A stretch of 64,000 nt of DNA. Source: Mycolicibacterium fortuitum subsp. fortuitum. GTDB taxonomy: Bacteria; Actinomycetota; Actinomycetes; Mycobacteriales; Mycobacteriaceae. Made by a program: the position numbers and the translations under genes. The notes below the pieces were generated by a model, which was not told the origin of the DNA, did no database searches, and saw nothing but the letters and a program-made list of their open reading frames with translations. Numbering within the stretch: position 1 is the first letter of the stretch; each line of letters starts with the position of its first letter. This document shows, in pieces, positions 51,991-60,949 of the stretch. The DNA lies in assembly GCF_022179545.1 (NCBI RefSeq), contig NZ_AP025518.1, forward strand, positions 1,426,001 through 1,490,000, read 5' to 3'.

Positions 51991-52959
51991 ATGACGGTGA
52001 GCAGCGAAACCACCGGCCGCGTGTTGCAACTCCTCGGGCTGTTGCAGTCGCGCAGGACCTGGACCGGTGAGGAACTGGCCGAGCGGCTCGGTGTCACCAC
52101 CCGCAGCGTCCGTCGTGACATCGAGCGACTGCGCGAACTCGGGTATCCCGTTCAGGCCAGCAAGGGGCAGGGCGGGGGTTACCAGCTGGGTGCGGGCGCG
52201 GCCCTGCCACCGCTGCTGCTCGATCCCGACGAAGCCGTGGCGATGGCCGTCTGCCTCCGCCTGGCCGCGGGCGGAAGCGTCGCCGGCGTCGGCGAATCCG
52301 CCCTACGGGCCCTTTCCAAACTCGACCAGGTCATGCCGGCGCGGTTGCGTTCGCAGGTCTCGGCCGTGCACGATGCCACCGTCACCCTGGATCCCAACCC
52401 GTCGGACTCCCCGGTGGAACCCGAGGTCTTGATGGTGCTGGCCCGCGCCTGCCGCGACCGCGAGCACGTCACTACCGACTACACCGACATCCGGGGCAAC
52501 CACACCCAGCGGCGGTTGGAGCCCTACCAGCTGGTGACCACCGGCAGGCGGTGGTACCTGATGGCCTACGACCGTGACCGCGAAGACTGGCGCAGTCTGC
52601 GCTTGGACCGGATGTCATCGGTGGCCGCTCGCGGCACCACCTTCATGCCGCGCGAAGCGCCCGACGCCGCCGAGTACGTGGGGCGTTCGATCAGTTCTTC
52701 GCCCTACCGCTACATCGCTCGAGTCCGGTATCACGCCCCGAAAGAGGTTGTGGCGCAGAGGTTTCCTCCGGCGGCGGCCACCGTCGAGGCAGACGGACCA
52801 GATGCTTGTATCGTCACCGCCGGCGCCGACGATCCCGAGCGCATGGTGCTGTACTTCGCGACCGTAGGCCACGAGTTCGAGGTGATCGAGCCGCCCGAGG
52901 TGGTTGCCGCCGTCGGTGCCGTCGCGACACGTCTGCAGGCGGCCGCTCACCGGAACTAG
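51991..52959 (+). CDS. YafY-type WYL-domain transcription regulator
   Basis: A 322-residue protein: an HTH of the DeoR/HTH-11 type (TGRVLQLLGLLQSRRTWTGEELAERLGVTTRSVRRDIERLRELGYPVQ), then a WYL domain (LEPYQLVTTGRRWYLMAYDRDREDWRSLRLDRM) and a C-terminal WCX region. WYL regulators respond to oligonucleotides or DNA damage. It is divergent from the DinB pair, and its 3' end overlaps the broken nucleotidyltransferase gene by 4 bp. Confidence 0.93.
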   Translation: MTVSSETTGRVLQLLGLLQSRRTWTGEELAERLGVTTRSVRRDIERLRELGYPVQASKGQGGGYQLGAGAALPPLLLDPDEAVAMAVCLRLAAGGSVAGVGESALRALSKLDQVMPARLRSQVSAVHDATVTLDPNPSDSPVEPEVLMVLARACRDREHVTTDYTDIRGNHTQRRLEPYQLVTTGRRWYLMAYDRDREDWRSLRLDRMSSVAARGTTFMPREAPDAAEYVGRSISSSPYRYIARVRYHAPKEVVAQRFPPAAATVEADGPDACIVTAGADDPERMVLYFATVGHEFEVIEPPEVVAAVGAVATRLQAAAHRN

Positions 52960-53505
52960 GTGATGCCGAGCCGGTCGATGAGCATCAGGAAGGCGGCGGC
53001 GAAGTCGTTGTCGGCGGTGGCGATCCGTACCGCTTCCCAGTCGACCTGCTCGCGTACCGCACGGGCCGCCGGTAGCAGCGCCGCGAAATCGCAGTGGTGT
53101 TCGTTGAGTGACCTGAGCTTCTCCGCGACCACCAGTGTCGGCGGCAGCACCGGCATCCGGATCGCCAGCACATCGATCACCTCGGCGCTACCCAGCAGTT
53201 CGGTATCCACCGATACCCCGTTGAGTTGATAGAGGACGTCGACCAGTACGTCATCGTCGGGATAGGCCTTGAACAACCAGTCCTCGGGTACATGGACGAT
53301 CTGGGAACCCGGCTTTGCGCAACGCCGCCTCAGCCGCTTCCGCGTCGGTCTCGGCAACCACGAAATCGACGTCGTGCACGGGTTCGGGAGCGCCGTAGAC
53401 CCACAGCGCATAGCTTCCGGCCAGGGCGAACTGCGGGCCGTGCGCCTTGAACGCCGACGCCGCGCGTTTGAGCGCGTCCCGCAGCTCGTCGTTGCGGTCG
53501 AGCAC
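52956..53505 (-). pseudogene. nucleotidyltransferase-like protein with 1-nt frameshift
   Basis: Two frames encode one nucleotidyltransferase-type protein. The N-terminal frame from the ATG at 53505 has MLDRNDELRDALKRAASAF and the core GSYALWVYGAPEPVHDVDFVVAETD, with a G[GS] and DxD-like motif. The C-terminal frame ends at 52956 and has QIVHVPEDWLFKAY, then helical MPVLPPTLVVAEKLRSLNEHHCDFAALLPAAR. The break is in the GGG run at 53303-53305; one fewer base would fuse the frames. It resembles AbiEii/DUF6036-type antitoxin-toxin nucleotidyltransferases. No partner gene is adjacent. It may be real decay or a sequencing error. Confidence 0.72.
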
Positions 53506-53570
53506 GTGCCATCCCGGGTTCTCGGGGCATCGTCATGATGGGGCGACGCCGTTGTGGGTACTGAGTACCC

Positions 53571-54329
53571 ATGCGGCTGGCCACTTTCAACATTTTGCAC
53601 GGACGCAGTGTTCACGATGGCGACGTCGACCTGGGCAGGCTGGCGGCTGCGGTCAGCGAACTGGACCCGGACATCCTGGCTCTGCAGGAGGTCGACTGTG
53701 ATCAGCCGCGATCCGGCAAGGCCGATCTGACCGCTGTGGCCGCCGACGCGATGAACGCCCCGTACCATCGATTCGTCGCGGCCATCTCCGGAACCCCCGG
53801 CGCGACGTGGATGGCGGCGACCGGTAGCGAACAACCCGGCACCGCCGCCTACGGAATCGCCCTGCTGTCTCGGTTCCCGGTGGAGAACTGGCAGGTGCTG
53901 AGGCTCCCGCGGATCCCGTTCCGGTTTCCCATGTACGTCTCGGGGATCCGCCGGGTCCGGGTCATCCACGAGGAACCCCGGGCCGCGGTCGTCGGCCGCG
54001 TCGACACTCCGCTGGGCCCGATCACGGTGGCCAACACCCACCTGTCGTTCGTCCCATGGTGGAACCGCGTGCAGTTGCGTCACCTGGTCCGCGATGTCAG
54101 CGGCTTTCCTGGGCCGAGGCTGCTGATGGGGGACCTGAACATGGGACCGGGCCAACCGGGCCGGTGGCATCCGCTCGGAACCGCGCTGACGTTCCCGGCC
54201 GACGACCCGACGGTGCAGCTGGATCACATCCTCAGTGACGACGCCGGCTTGTCGGTCAAGGACTGCGCCGCGCCACGGCTGCCGGTTTCGGATCACCGGG
54301 CGCTCGTCGTCGACATTTCGGTGCCGTGA
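53571..54329 (+). CDS. endonuclease/exonuclease/phosphatase-family protein
   Basis: A 252-residue EEP fold protein: RLATFNILHGRS, ILALQEVDCDQPRSG (metal Glu), NTHLSFVPWWNRVQLRHLV, LLMGDLNMGPG, and the final SDHRALVVDIS with catalytic Asp/His. It probably hydrolyses phosphodiesters of lipid or nucleic acid. There is no signal peptide. It starts 17 bp before the GH38 gene with possible co-transcription. Confidence 0.88.
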   Translation: MRLATFNILHGRSVHDGDVDLGRLAAAVSELDPDILALQEVDCDQPRSGKADLTAVAADAMNAPYHRFVAAISGTPGATWMAATGSEQPGTAAYGIALLSRFPVENWQVLRLPRIPFRFPMYVSGIRRVRVIHEEPRAAVVGRVDTPLGPITVANTHLSFVPWWNRVQLRHLVRDVSGFPGPRLLMGDLNMGPGQPGRWHPLGTALTFPADDPTVQLDHILSDDAGLSVKDCAAPRLPVSDHRALVVDISVP

Positions 54330-54346
54330 CGCCGTAGGGTTTTGAA

Positions 54347-57300
54347 ATGCACGTCACGTCAGTGGAGACGACGGAGCTGTTTGCCGGGCCGGAGGACGCC
54401 CCTCGGCAGCTGGTTCGGGTGCGATACGAGGCCTGCACCTCGCCGACGCCCGTTCGCGTGAGCGGAGATGGGCTTTCCGGTGAGGTGCTCGCCCCGGTGG
54501 GTGGCGGCATCGTCGAGGTGCCCGTGGACGTCGAGCGCGGCGTACCCGGCGAGGTCCGACGCGCGTGGGTGGGGGAGACGGCGTTCGACTTCACCGTCGC
54601 CGAACCGGGCTGGACGATGTACATGATCAGCCACTTCCACTACGACCCCGTCTGGTGGAACACCCAGGCCGCCTACACCAGCGTGTGGACCGAGGATCCG
54701 CCCGGCCAGTGCCGGCAGACCAACGGTTTCGACCTGGTGCACGCACACCTGGAAATGGCGCGTCGTGAGCCGGAATACAAATTCGTCCTCGCCGAGGTCG
54801 ACTATCTCAAGCCCTACTGGGATGCCCGCCCCGAGGACCGGGCCGACCTGCGCCGGTTCATCGCCGAAGGGCGCATCGAGATCATGGGCGGCACCTACAA
54901 CGAGCCCAATACCAACCTCACCGGCCCTGAGACCGCGATACGGAACTTCGTGTCAGGTATGGGTTTTCAACGCGATGTCATGGGTGCGGATCCGGCCACC
55001 GCGTGGCAGCTCGACGTGTTCGGGCACGACCCGCAGTTCCCCGGAATGGCGGCCGACGTCGGTCTGACCTCCAGTTCGTGGGCGCGTGGGCCGCACCACC
55101 AGTGGGGGCCGATGCAGAACGACGGTGACCCCGAGCGCATGCAGTTCGCCAGCGAGTTCGAGTGGATCGCACCATCGGGGCGCGGGCTGCTCACCCATTA
55201 CATGCCCGCGCACTACTCGGCGGGCTGGTGGATGGACTCCTCGGCCTCACTGGCCGAGGCCGAGGAATCCACCTACACGCTGTTCACCAAACTCAAACGA
55301 GTTGCGTTGACGCGCAACGTGCTCCTGCCGGTCGGCACCGATTACACCCCGCCCAACAAATGGGTCACCCAGATTCACCGCGACTGGAATTCGCGGTACG
55401 TCTGGCCGAAGTTCGTGTGCGCGCTGCCGTCCGAGTTCTTCGCCGCGGTCCGGGCCGAGGCCGATGAGCGCGGCATCACGCCGTCGCCACAGACCCGCGA
55501 CATGAACCCCATCTACACCGGCAAGGACGTCTCCTACATCGACACCAAGCAGGCCAACCGGGCAGCCGAGGACGCGGTGCTCGACGCCGAACGGTTCGCG
55601 GTGTTCGCCGGGCTGCTCGGCGGCGCGGACTACCCGCAGGCCGCCATGGCCAAGGCCTGGGTCCAGCTGGCCTACGGCGCACACCACGACGCCATCACCG
55701 GTTCAGAGTCAGATCAGGTCTACCTCGACCTGTTGACCGGCTGGCGCGATGCCTGGGAGCTGGGCGTCACCGCGCGCGACAACGCGCTGAACCTGCTCAC
55801 CGGAGCTGTGGAGGGTTTCGGCGGGCAGGAGCGCAGCGACTCGGGAATCAACTCGGTCGTGGTGTGGAACGCCTTGGCGCACAACCGGTCCGACATCGTG
55901 ACAGTTCACCTCGAGCAACCGTTCCCCGGCAGGCTTCTCGACAGCGACGGCGATGAGATACCCGTTCTGGTCGAGCACGACGGAGCAACCGTGAGCTGGC
56001 TGGCCCGTGACGTCCCCTCGCTGGGCTGGCGGTCCTACCGGTTCGCCTCAGGGACAGCGCGCGGCTGGCAACCGACGGCCGGCGATGTGATCGCCAACGA
56101 GCGCTACCGGTTACGTGTCGACGCAGCCCGCGGCGGCGGGGTGTGCTCGCTCGTCGATCACGGCAGAGAACTCATCTCCGCCGGTGGTGTGGGCAACGAA
56201 CTGGCCGTCTACGAGGAGTACCCGGCCCACCCCGAGGCCGGCGAGGGGCCGTGGCACCTGCTGCCGAAGGGGCCGGTGGTGTGCTCGTCGGCCGCTCCCG
56301 CAGAGCAGACGCAATGCTACAAGAGCGCACTCGGGCAACGGGTGGTGGTGCGGGGGCGCATGGGAGATCTGTTGCGCTACACCCAGATCATCACGTTGTG
56401 GACCGGCGTCGACCGGGTCGATTGCCGCACCGTGATCGACGAGTTCGTCGGGGAGGACCGACTGGTACGGCTGCGGTGGCCTTGTCCCGTGCCGGGCGCG
56501 TTGCCGGTGAGCGAGGTCGGTGACGCGGTGATCGGCCGCGGCTTCGGACTGCTGCACGAGCGCGGTACCGGTCACGAGGGCGGCGCAGTCGACGCCGCCG
56601 TGCACCCGTGGACACTGGACAACCCCGCGTACGGTTGGTTCGGGCTGTCGTCGGCCGTACGCGTGCGCATCGGTGACCTCGTCCGGGCGGTGTCGGTAGC
56701 CGAAGTGGTCGTTGCCGACGACGGCGCCGACCCCAGGGATCTGATGGTTGCCCTGGTACGGGCCGGGGTGACGGCCACGTGCAGTGCCGCCGACAAGCCC
56801 CGCTACGGCGATCTCAGCGTGGACTCCAACCTGCCCGACACCCGGTTCGCGCTCGGCGGGCCTGACGAGAACCCATTCACCGCAGCGGTTCTCGCCGAAG
56901 CTGACATCGCCTATGCCGACGAGTTGAAACGTCAGATCGACGCAACCGGGTCGGCCCGCGTCTGGGTGCCTGCTGCCGCGCCGTTGACCGAACAGTGGGT
57001 GCCGGGTGCCGACCTGCGTGGAGTGCGAGCCTTGCCGGTGCTGATCCTGGCCGGTGACCTCGATGCGGTGGTCGATGATCTGGTCGACGCCGAGATCGGC
57101 GTCACCCAGCAGGCACCCGCGGCAGTCGAGCCTTTCGAGGCGCGCACCGTCGCGCTGCTGAACCGCGGTGTGCCGAGCTTCGCCATCGAGCCCGACGGCA
57201 CCCTGCACACGTCGCTGATGCGATCCTGCACCGGCTGGCCGTCGGGCACCTGGATCGATCCGCCACGCCGCACGGCGCCGGACGGATCCAACTTCCAATT

Positions 57301-58525
57301 GCAGCACTGGACACACACTTTCGACTATGCGCTGGTGACCGGGGCCGGCGACTGGCGGGCCGCAGGCATCCCATCCAGTGCCGCCGAGTTCAACCGGCCG
57401 TTGCAGCCGGTGGTGGCCGATTCGGATGCAGGCGGCGGACTGCCGTCGTGGGGGTCGCTGCTGGAGATCGAGCCCGCGGGTGCGGTGCAGCTGGGCGCGC
57501 TCAAGGCTTCGGGCAACCCGCTCGCCTCGGGCAGCGTCCGCGGTGCCGATCCGGCCGAGGGGGTCACCGCGCGTCTGGTCGAGATCACCGGCAGCCCTGC
57601 CGAGGTCACGCTCCGCTCGGGGTTGCGGGCCGTCTCCGCCGCGGCGAACCTGAATCTGCTGGAAGAACCTGCGCCCGAGCAGCCCTCACGGCTGAGCCTG
57701 CACGGCTACCAGATCGCCACCGTATCGACTGAATTCAACCTTCCGAAGGTGTTGCGCGGCGAGCATCGACGATTGGCGCCCGACGCCGAGGCGGCACAGC
57801 CCCTGTACGCCAGGTACTGGCTGCACAATCGTGGCCCGGCGCCCTTGGGGGGCCTGCCCGCCGTCGCCTACCTGCATCCGGAAAGCGTTGCCGGGCAAGC
57901 CGGTACCGAGGCGGTCATCCGGCTGACCGTCGCCAGCGACTGCACCGACGCCGCGCTGCACGGCCGGGTCCGGCTGTGCGGCCCATCGGGGTGGGAGGTG
58001 CAGCCCGCTGAGCTGCCCTATGTCTTGCCCCCCGGAGAACATCTGGAAGCCGATGTGGTGCTGCGCATCCCGTCTTCGGCCGAACCGGGGCTGTACCCGT
58101 TGCGCGCCGAACTCGCGGTGACCGGCAGCGGAGCTGATGCGCTGCCGCCGTCGTGGCGTCAGGTGGTCGAGGATGTCTGCACCGTCACGGTCGGCGAACC
58201 GGGAGGCCACCTGCTCAAACTGGTGTCCGAACCCCAGGCCGTCGACGTCAAGGCCGGTGAGACCGCGCGACTGTCGATGACGATCGGCACCGACGCGCTC
58301 GCGGGACTGACGGCGGAGGCCCACCTGATCAGCCCATGGGGAACCTGGGAGTGGATGGGTCCGGCTGCGGCCGGCGTCGAGGTGCCCGCAGCGGGTACCG
58401 CCGAGGTGGAATTCGACGTCTCGCCGCCGCCGTGGACCGAACCGGGGCAGTGGTGGGCCTTGATCCGGGTCGGTTGCGCCGGGCGACTGATCTACTCACC
58501 GGCGGTGAAGGTGACCGTCCGATGA
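54347..58525 (+). CDS. GH38 alpha-mannosidase (Rv0648-like)
   Basis: A 1392-residue glycoside hydrolase. The catalytic domain (about 90-400) has the zinc-site HFHYDPVWW (His98, Asp100), the nucleophile Asp223 in WQLDVFGHDPQFPGM and later HHDAITG. A middle domain and a large C-terminal beta domain follow (VVRGRMGDLLRYTQ..., WYLHNRGPAPLGG). It removes mannose from glycans. There is no signal peptide, so it is probably cytoplasmic, for instance for mannosyl-glycan or PIM/LAM turnover. At 1392 residues it is larger than Rv0648. It is coupled to the next gene by ATGA. Confidence 0.93.
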   Translation: MHVTSVETTELFAGPEDAPRQLVRVRYEACTSPTPVRVSGDGLSGEVLAPVGGGIVEVPVDVERGVPGEVRRAWVGETAFDFTVAEPGWTMYMISHFHYDPVWWNTQAAYTSVWTEDPPGQCRQTNGFDLVHAHLEMARREPEYKFVLAEVDYLKPYWDARPEDRADLRRFIAEGRIEIMGGTYNEPNTNLTGPETAIRNFVSGMGFQRDVMGADPATAWQLDVFGHDPQFPGMAADVGLTSSSWARGPHHQWGPMQNDGDPERMQFASEFEWIAPSGRGLLTHYMPAHYSAGWWMDSSASLAEAEESTYTLFTKLKRVALTRNVLLPVGTDYTPPNKWVTQIHRDWNSRYVWPKFVCALPSEFFAAVRAEADERGITPSPQTRDMNPIYTGKDVSYIDTKQANRAAEDAVLDAERFAVFAGLLGGADYPQAAMAKAWVQLAYGAHHDAITGSESDQVYLDLLTGWRDAWELGVTARDNALNLLTGAVEGFGGQERSDSGINSVVVWNALAHNRSDIVTVHLEQPFPGRLLDSDGDEIPVLVEHDGATVSWLARDVPSLGWRSYRFASGTARGWQPTAGDVIANERYRLRVDAARGGGVCSLVDHGRELISAGGVGNELAVYEEYPAHPEAGEGPWHLLPKGPVVCSSAAPAEQTQCYKSALGQRVVVRGRMGDLLRYTQIITLWTGVDRVDCRTVIDEFVGEDRLVRLRWPCPVPGALPVSEVGDAVIGRGFGLLHERGTGHEGGAVDAAVHPWTLDNPAYGWFGLSSAVRVRIGDLVRAVSVAEVVVADDGADPRDLMVALVRAGVTATCSAADKPRYGDLSVDSNLPDTRFALGGPDENPFTAAVLAEADIAYADELKRQIDATGSARVWVPAAAPLTEQWVPGADLRGVRALPVLILAGDLDAVVDDLVDAEIGVTQQAPAAVEPFEARTVALLNRGVPSFAIEPDGTLHTSLMRSCTGWPSGTWIDPPRRTAPDGSNFQLQHWTHTFDYALVTGAGDWRAAGIPSSAAEFNRPLQPVVADSDAGGGLPSWGSLLEIEPAGAVQLGALKASGNPLASGSVRGADPAEGVTARLVEITGSPAEVTLRSGLRAVSAAANLNLLEEPAPEQPSRLSLHGYQIATVSTEFNLPKVLRGEHRRLAPDAEAAQPLYARYWLHNRGPAPLGGLPAVAYLHPESVAGQAGTEAVIRLTVASDCTDAALHGRVRLCGPSGWEVQPAELPYVLPPGEHLEADVVLRIPSSAEPGLYPLRAELAVTGSGADALPPSWRQVVEDVCTVTVGEPGGHLLKLVSEPQAVDVKAGETARLSMTIGTDALAGLTAEAHLISPWGTWEWMGPAAAGVEVPAAGTAEVEFDVSPPPWTEPGQWWALIRVGCAGRLIYSPAVKVTVR

Positions 58526-59139
58526 ACCCGGTGGGCTATGCGGCCCTGGTGGACGGAAGACCGGTGCCGGTCGATGAGATCGATGCGCGGGAGGCTGCGC
58601 TGCGGGCGGGGAACCGAGCCTCGGCGCTGCCACGACCGGGCACCAGTGAGGGGCGGCAGCTGCGCCGCTGGCTCACGCAGTTGGCGGTCGCCGAGCGGGT
58701 GGTCGAGGACGAGGCCTCCGCACGCGGGCTGACCGGGCCCGATGCTCCCGGACTGGACGAGCTGCTGCCCGACACCGCATCCCGGCTCGAGATCGGCAGC
58801 GTGGCCGCCGCCACGCTGGATTCCGAGCGGGCCCGGGCGGTGTTCGCGGCGGTGACCGCTGCGGTCGACGTTTCAGAGGCCGACGTGGCTGCTTACCACG
58901 CGCGGAACCCAATGCGATTCGCGCAGAGGAAAATCGGGGCCGACGGTTGGCTTGGCCGTCCGGTCGCGCCGTCGCTGGAGCAGGCGCGCTCGGCTATCGC
59001 CGCGCACCTGCGGGCGGCCGCCCGCAGAAAGCTGTTCCGGCAGTGGCTCGACGCGCGCTGTGCGTCGGTGGTGGTGCTCGCACCCGGCTACGAGCATCCC
59101 GGCGACCCCCGGCAACCGGACAACACCCACAAGCATTAG
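58522..59139 (+). CDS. uncharacterised helical protein in the Rv0649 position
   Basis: A 205-residue protein from the ATG at 58522, overlapping the mannosidase stop (ATGA). It is almost all helical. Residues about 115-140 (VDVSEADVAAYHARNPMRFAQ) and the C-terminal PSLEQARSAIAAHLRAAARRKLFRQWLDAR resemble the N/C helices of SurA/PpiC-type chaperones, but no PPIase core is present. The M. tuberculosis gene here (Rv0649) is called fabD2 (from memory), but there is no GHSxG malonyltransferase motif. Role unknown, linked to the mannosidase by operon. Confidence 0.68.
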   Translation: MNPVGYAALVDGRPVPVDEIDAREAALRAGNRASALPRPGTSEGRQLRRWLTQLAVAERVVEDEASARGLTGPDAPGLDELLPDTASRLEIGSVAAATLDSERARAVFAAVTAAVDVSEADVAAYHARNPMRFAQRKIGADGWLGRPVAPSLEQARSAIAAHLRAAARRKLFRQWLDARCASVVVLAPGYEHPGDPRQPDNTHKH

Positions 59140-59148
59140 GAGCGCCAC

Positions 59149-60045
59149 GTGACTCTCACCCTCGCGCTCGACATCGGCGGCACCAAGATCGCCGCCGCAC
59201 TAGTGGATGCCGACGCTCGCCTGGTCCACCGAGCCCAACTGCCGACACCGGATGGTGACGCCGAGACGGTGTGGGAAGTTGTCGACAAGCTGCTCGGCGA
59301 GGCCATGCGGACGGCGGATGGTGCAGCTACCGGCGTCGGCGTCGCCTCGGCCGGGCCGATCGACCTGCCCAACGGCACCGTAAGCCCGATCAATATCGCT
59401 GAGTGGCAACACTTTCCGATCGTCGAGCGGGTCGTCGCGGCTACCCGGTTACCGGTCCGGCTCGGCGGCGACGGGCTGTGCATGGCGCTGGGCGAGCAAT
59501 GGTGCGGAGCCGGCAGGGGTGCGCAGTTCCTGCTGGGCATGGTGGTGTCGACCGGCGTCGGCGGTGGTCTGGTGCTCGACGGTGCGCCGTATGACGGCCG
59601 CACCGGTAACGCCGGGCACGTCGGCCATGTCGTCGTCGACCCCGACGGGGGTGCCCCGTGTACGTGCGGCGGGCACGGCTGCGTCGAGACCATCGCATCC
59701 GGACCCAGCATGGTGCGCTGGGCCCGTCGTCACGGCTGGGACGGTACCGACGCCAAGGCGTTGGGCGAGGCAGCGGCTCAAGGAGACGATGTGGCGCTCA
59801 AGGCATTTCACCGCGGCGCTCGAGCGGTGGCGGCCATGATCGCCTCGGTGGGCGCGGTATGCGACCTGGACCTGGTGGTGATCGGCGGGGGAGTGGCCAA
59901 GTCCGGACCGTTGTTGTTCGGTCCGCTGCGCGCGGCGCTGACCGACTACGCCGGGCTGGAGTTCCTGCGCGGCCTTCGGGTGGTTCCGGCCGAACTCGGC
60001 GGGGATGCCGGCCTGGTCGGGGCGGCGGCGCTGGTTCGGGGCTGA
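59149..60045 (+). CDS. ROK-family sugar kinase
   Basis: A 298-residue ROK kinase with the ATP-binding ALDIGGTKIAAALVD, the GVGGGLVLDG part and the zinc site GHVGHVVVDPDGGAPCTCGGHGCVE. The GTG start is at 59149. It likely phosphorylates mannose or glucose released by the GH38 enzyme (glucokinase/mannokinase type), though ROK specificity is not read from sequence. It corresponds to Rv0650. Confidence 0.93.
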   Translation: MTLTLALDIGGTKIAAALVDADARLVHRAQLPTPDGDAETVWEVVDKLLGEAMRTADGAATGVGVASAGPIDLPNGTVSPINIAEWQHFPIVERVVAATRLPVRLGGDGLCMALGEQWCGAGRGAQFLLGMVVSTGVGGGLVLDGAPYDGRTGNAGHVGHVVVDPDGGAPCTCGGHGCVETIASGPSMVRWARRHGWDGTDAKALGEAAAQGDDVALKAFHRGARAVAAMIASVGAVCDLDLVVIGGGVAKSGPLLFGPLRAALTDYAGLEFLRGLRVVPAELGGDAGLVGAAALVRG

Positions 60046-60380
60046 CGTCTCTGCTGCTGAATCTGCATGTGGGTGCGACCCCACTCGCACAACGCGGCCA
60101 GCACCGGTGCCAGCGTCTGGCCGTACTCGGAGATCGAATAGTGCACACACGGCGGGACGGTTCCCGCGTCATGGCGATCGATGATCCCCGCATCGACCAG
60201 ATCGTGCAGATGCCGGATCAGCATCCGTTCGGTGATGTCGGGGATGCTGCGGCGCAGTTCGGCGGTGCGCATCGGCCCGTCGGTCAACCGCCACAGGATG
60301 GTCCCCTTCCAGCGCCCGTCGATGACCGACAACGTCGCGTCGATCGGGCACTCACCGATCTCTTTCTTGGAAACCGCCAT
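59946..60380 (-). CDS. HxlR-family winged-helix repressor
   Basis: A 144-residue regulator from the ATG at 60380 (MAVSKKEIGECPIDATLSVIDGRWKGTILWRLTDGPMRTAELRRSIPDITERMLIRHLHDL), the HxlR wing ending in VHYSISEYGQTL. The first ~110 residues are the domain; the last ~35 (Pro/Arg/Ser-rich) overlap the ROK gene by 100 bp and are unlikely to be a domain. The Cys in GECP may sense redox or aldehydes. It is divergent from the DUF1772 gene with repeated CTGAC boxes between them. Confidence 0.85.
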   Translation of the reverse strand: MAVSKKEIGECPIDATLSVIDGRWKGTILWRLTDGPMRTAELRRSIPDITERMLIRHLHDLVDAGIIDRHDAGTVPPCVHYSISEYGQTLAPVLAALCEWGRTHMQIQQQRRQPRTSAAAPTRPASPPSSAGTTRRPRRNSSPA

Positions 60381-60400
60381 GCCGGCATCTTCCACCTAAG

Positions 60401-60443
60401 CTGACTAATTTGTCAGTACCTTGTTTTCTGTCAGCGCACTGAC
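60401..60443. promoter_or_regulatory. double CTGAC/GTCAG operator region
   Basis: Two inverted repeats of the same half-site occur: CTGAC-TAATTT-GTCAG at 60401-60416 and GTCAG-CGCA-CTGAC at 60430-60443. They lie between the HxlR start at 60380 and the DUF1772 start at 60457. The AT-rich spacer (TAATTT) of the first is typical for HxlR sites. It likely controls both genes. Confidence 0.55.
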
Positions 60444-60456
60444 CAGGCTCGATGGT

Positions 60457-60900
60457 ATGGAACAGATAGTGCAAATCCTCACCCTGATCGTCATCGGCCC
60501 GCTGGTCGGCGTCGAATTCGGGGTTGCCGCGTTCACCAATCCCATCCTGCAGCGATTGCCCGAGGCCTCCTACCGGCAGGCCCGCGGCACCGGCAGCCGG
60601 ATCCTGGGCACCGTGATGCCGTTCTGGTACATCGGGGCGGCGGCGCTGCTGATCGCCACGGCCGTGTGGAATCCGGGACCATTGCTGATCGCGGCCGTTG
60701 TCCTGATGGGGCTGGTCATGCTGCTGTCACTCACCGCGCTGGTGCCGATCAACAACCGCGTGGCAGCGGGATTCAGCGGAGATGGCGCAGGTGAGGGCCC
60801 CGATCGGTTCCATGAGCTGGTCCGTCGCTGGGACCGCCTGCACTGGGTGAGGGTCGGATTGCTGGCCGTGGCATTCGTGTTGGTGGCGGTGGCCGGCTGA
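60457..60900 (+). CDS. DUF1772-type integral membrane protein
   Basis: A 147-residue protein from the ATG at 60457 (MEQIVQILTLIVIGPLVGVEFGVAAFTNPILQRLP). It has four hydrophobic spans and the ending WDRLHWVRVGLLAVAFVLVAVAG, the DUF1772 signature. The family includes anthrone-oxygenase-like proteins. It is divergent from an HxlR repressor, as in stress-responsive pairs. Function unknown. Confidence 0.83.
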   Translation: MEQIVQILTLIVIGPLVGVEFGVAAFTNPILQRLPEASYRQARGTGSRILGTVMPFWYIGAAALLIATAVWNPGPLLIAAVVLMGLVMLLSLTALVPINNRVAAGFSGDGAGEGPDRFHELVRRWDRLHWVRVGLLAVAFVLVAVAG

Positions 60901-60909
60901 GGCACCGTT

Positions 60910-60939
60910 TTGGCTGATCGGTAGGTATTCGGCTACTGT
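60910..60939 (+). promoter_or_regulatory. candidate promoter of the rplJ-rplL operon
   Basis: TTGGCT at 60910-60915 and TACTGT at 60934-60939, with an 18-bp spacer, fit a housekeeping SigA-type promoter. It lies about 220 bp before the rplJ start, leaving room for the leader. Motifs only. Confidence 0.4.
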
Positions 60940-60949
60940 GGTCGAGTTC

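Noticed and set aside
53571..54296. Upstream part of a long minus-strand frame that ends at 52956
   Set aside because: It lies opposite the intact EEP gene; only the section below 53505 matches the nucleotidyltransferase.
56111..57316. 401-codon open frame on the minus strand inside the mannosidase gene
   Set aside because: High-GC DNA gives long open frames opposite real genes; the translation has no family motif and the plus strand has a clear GH38 protein.
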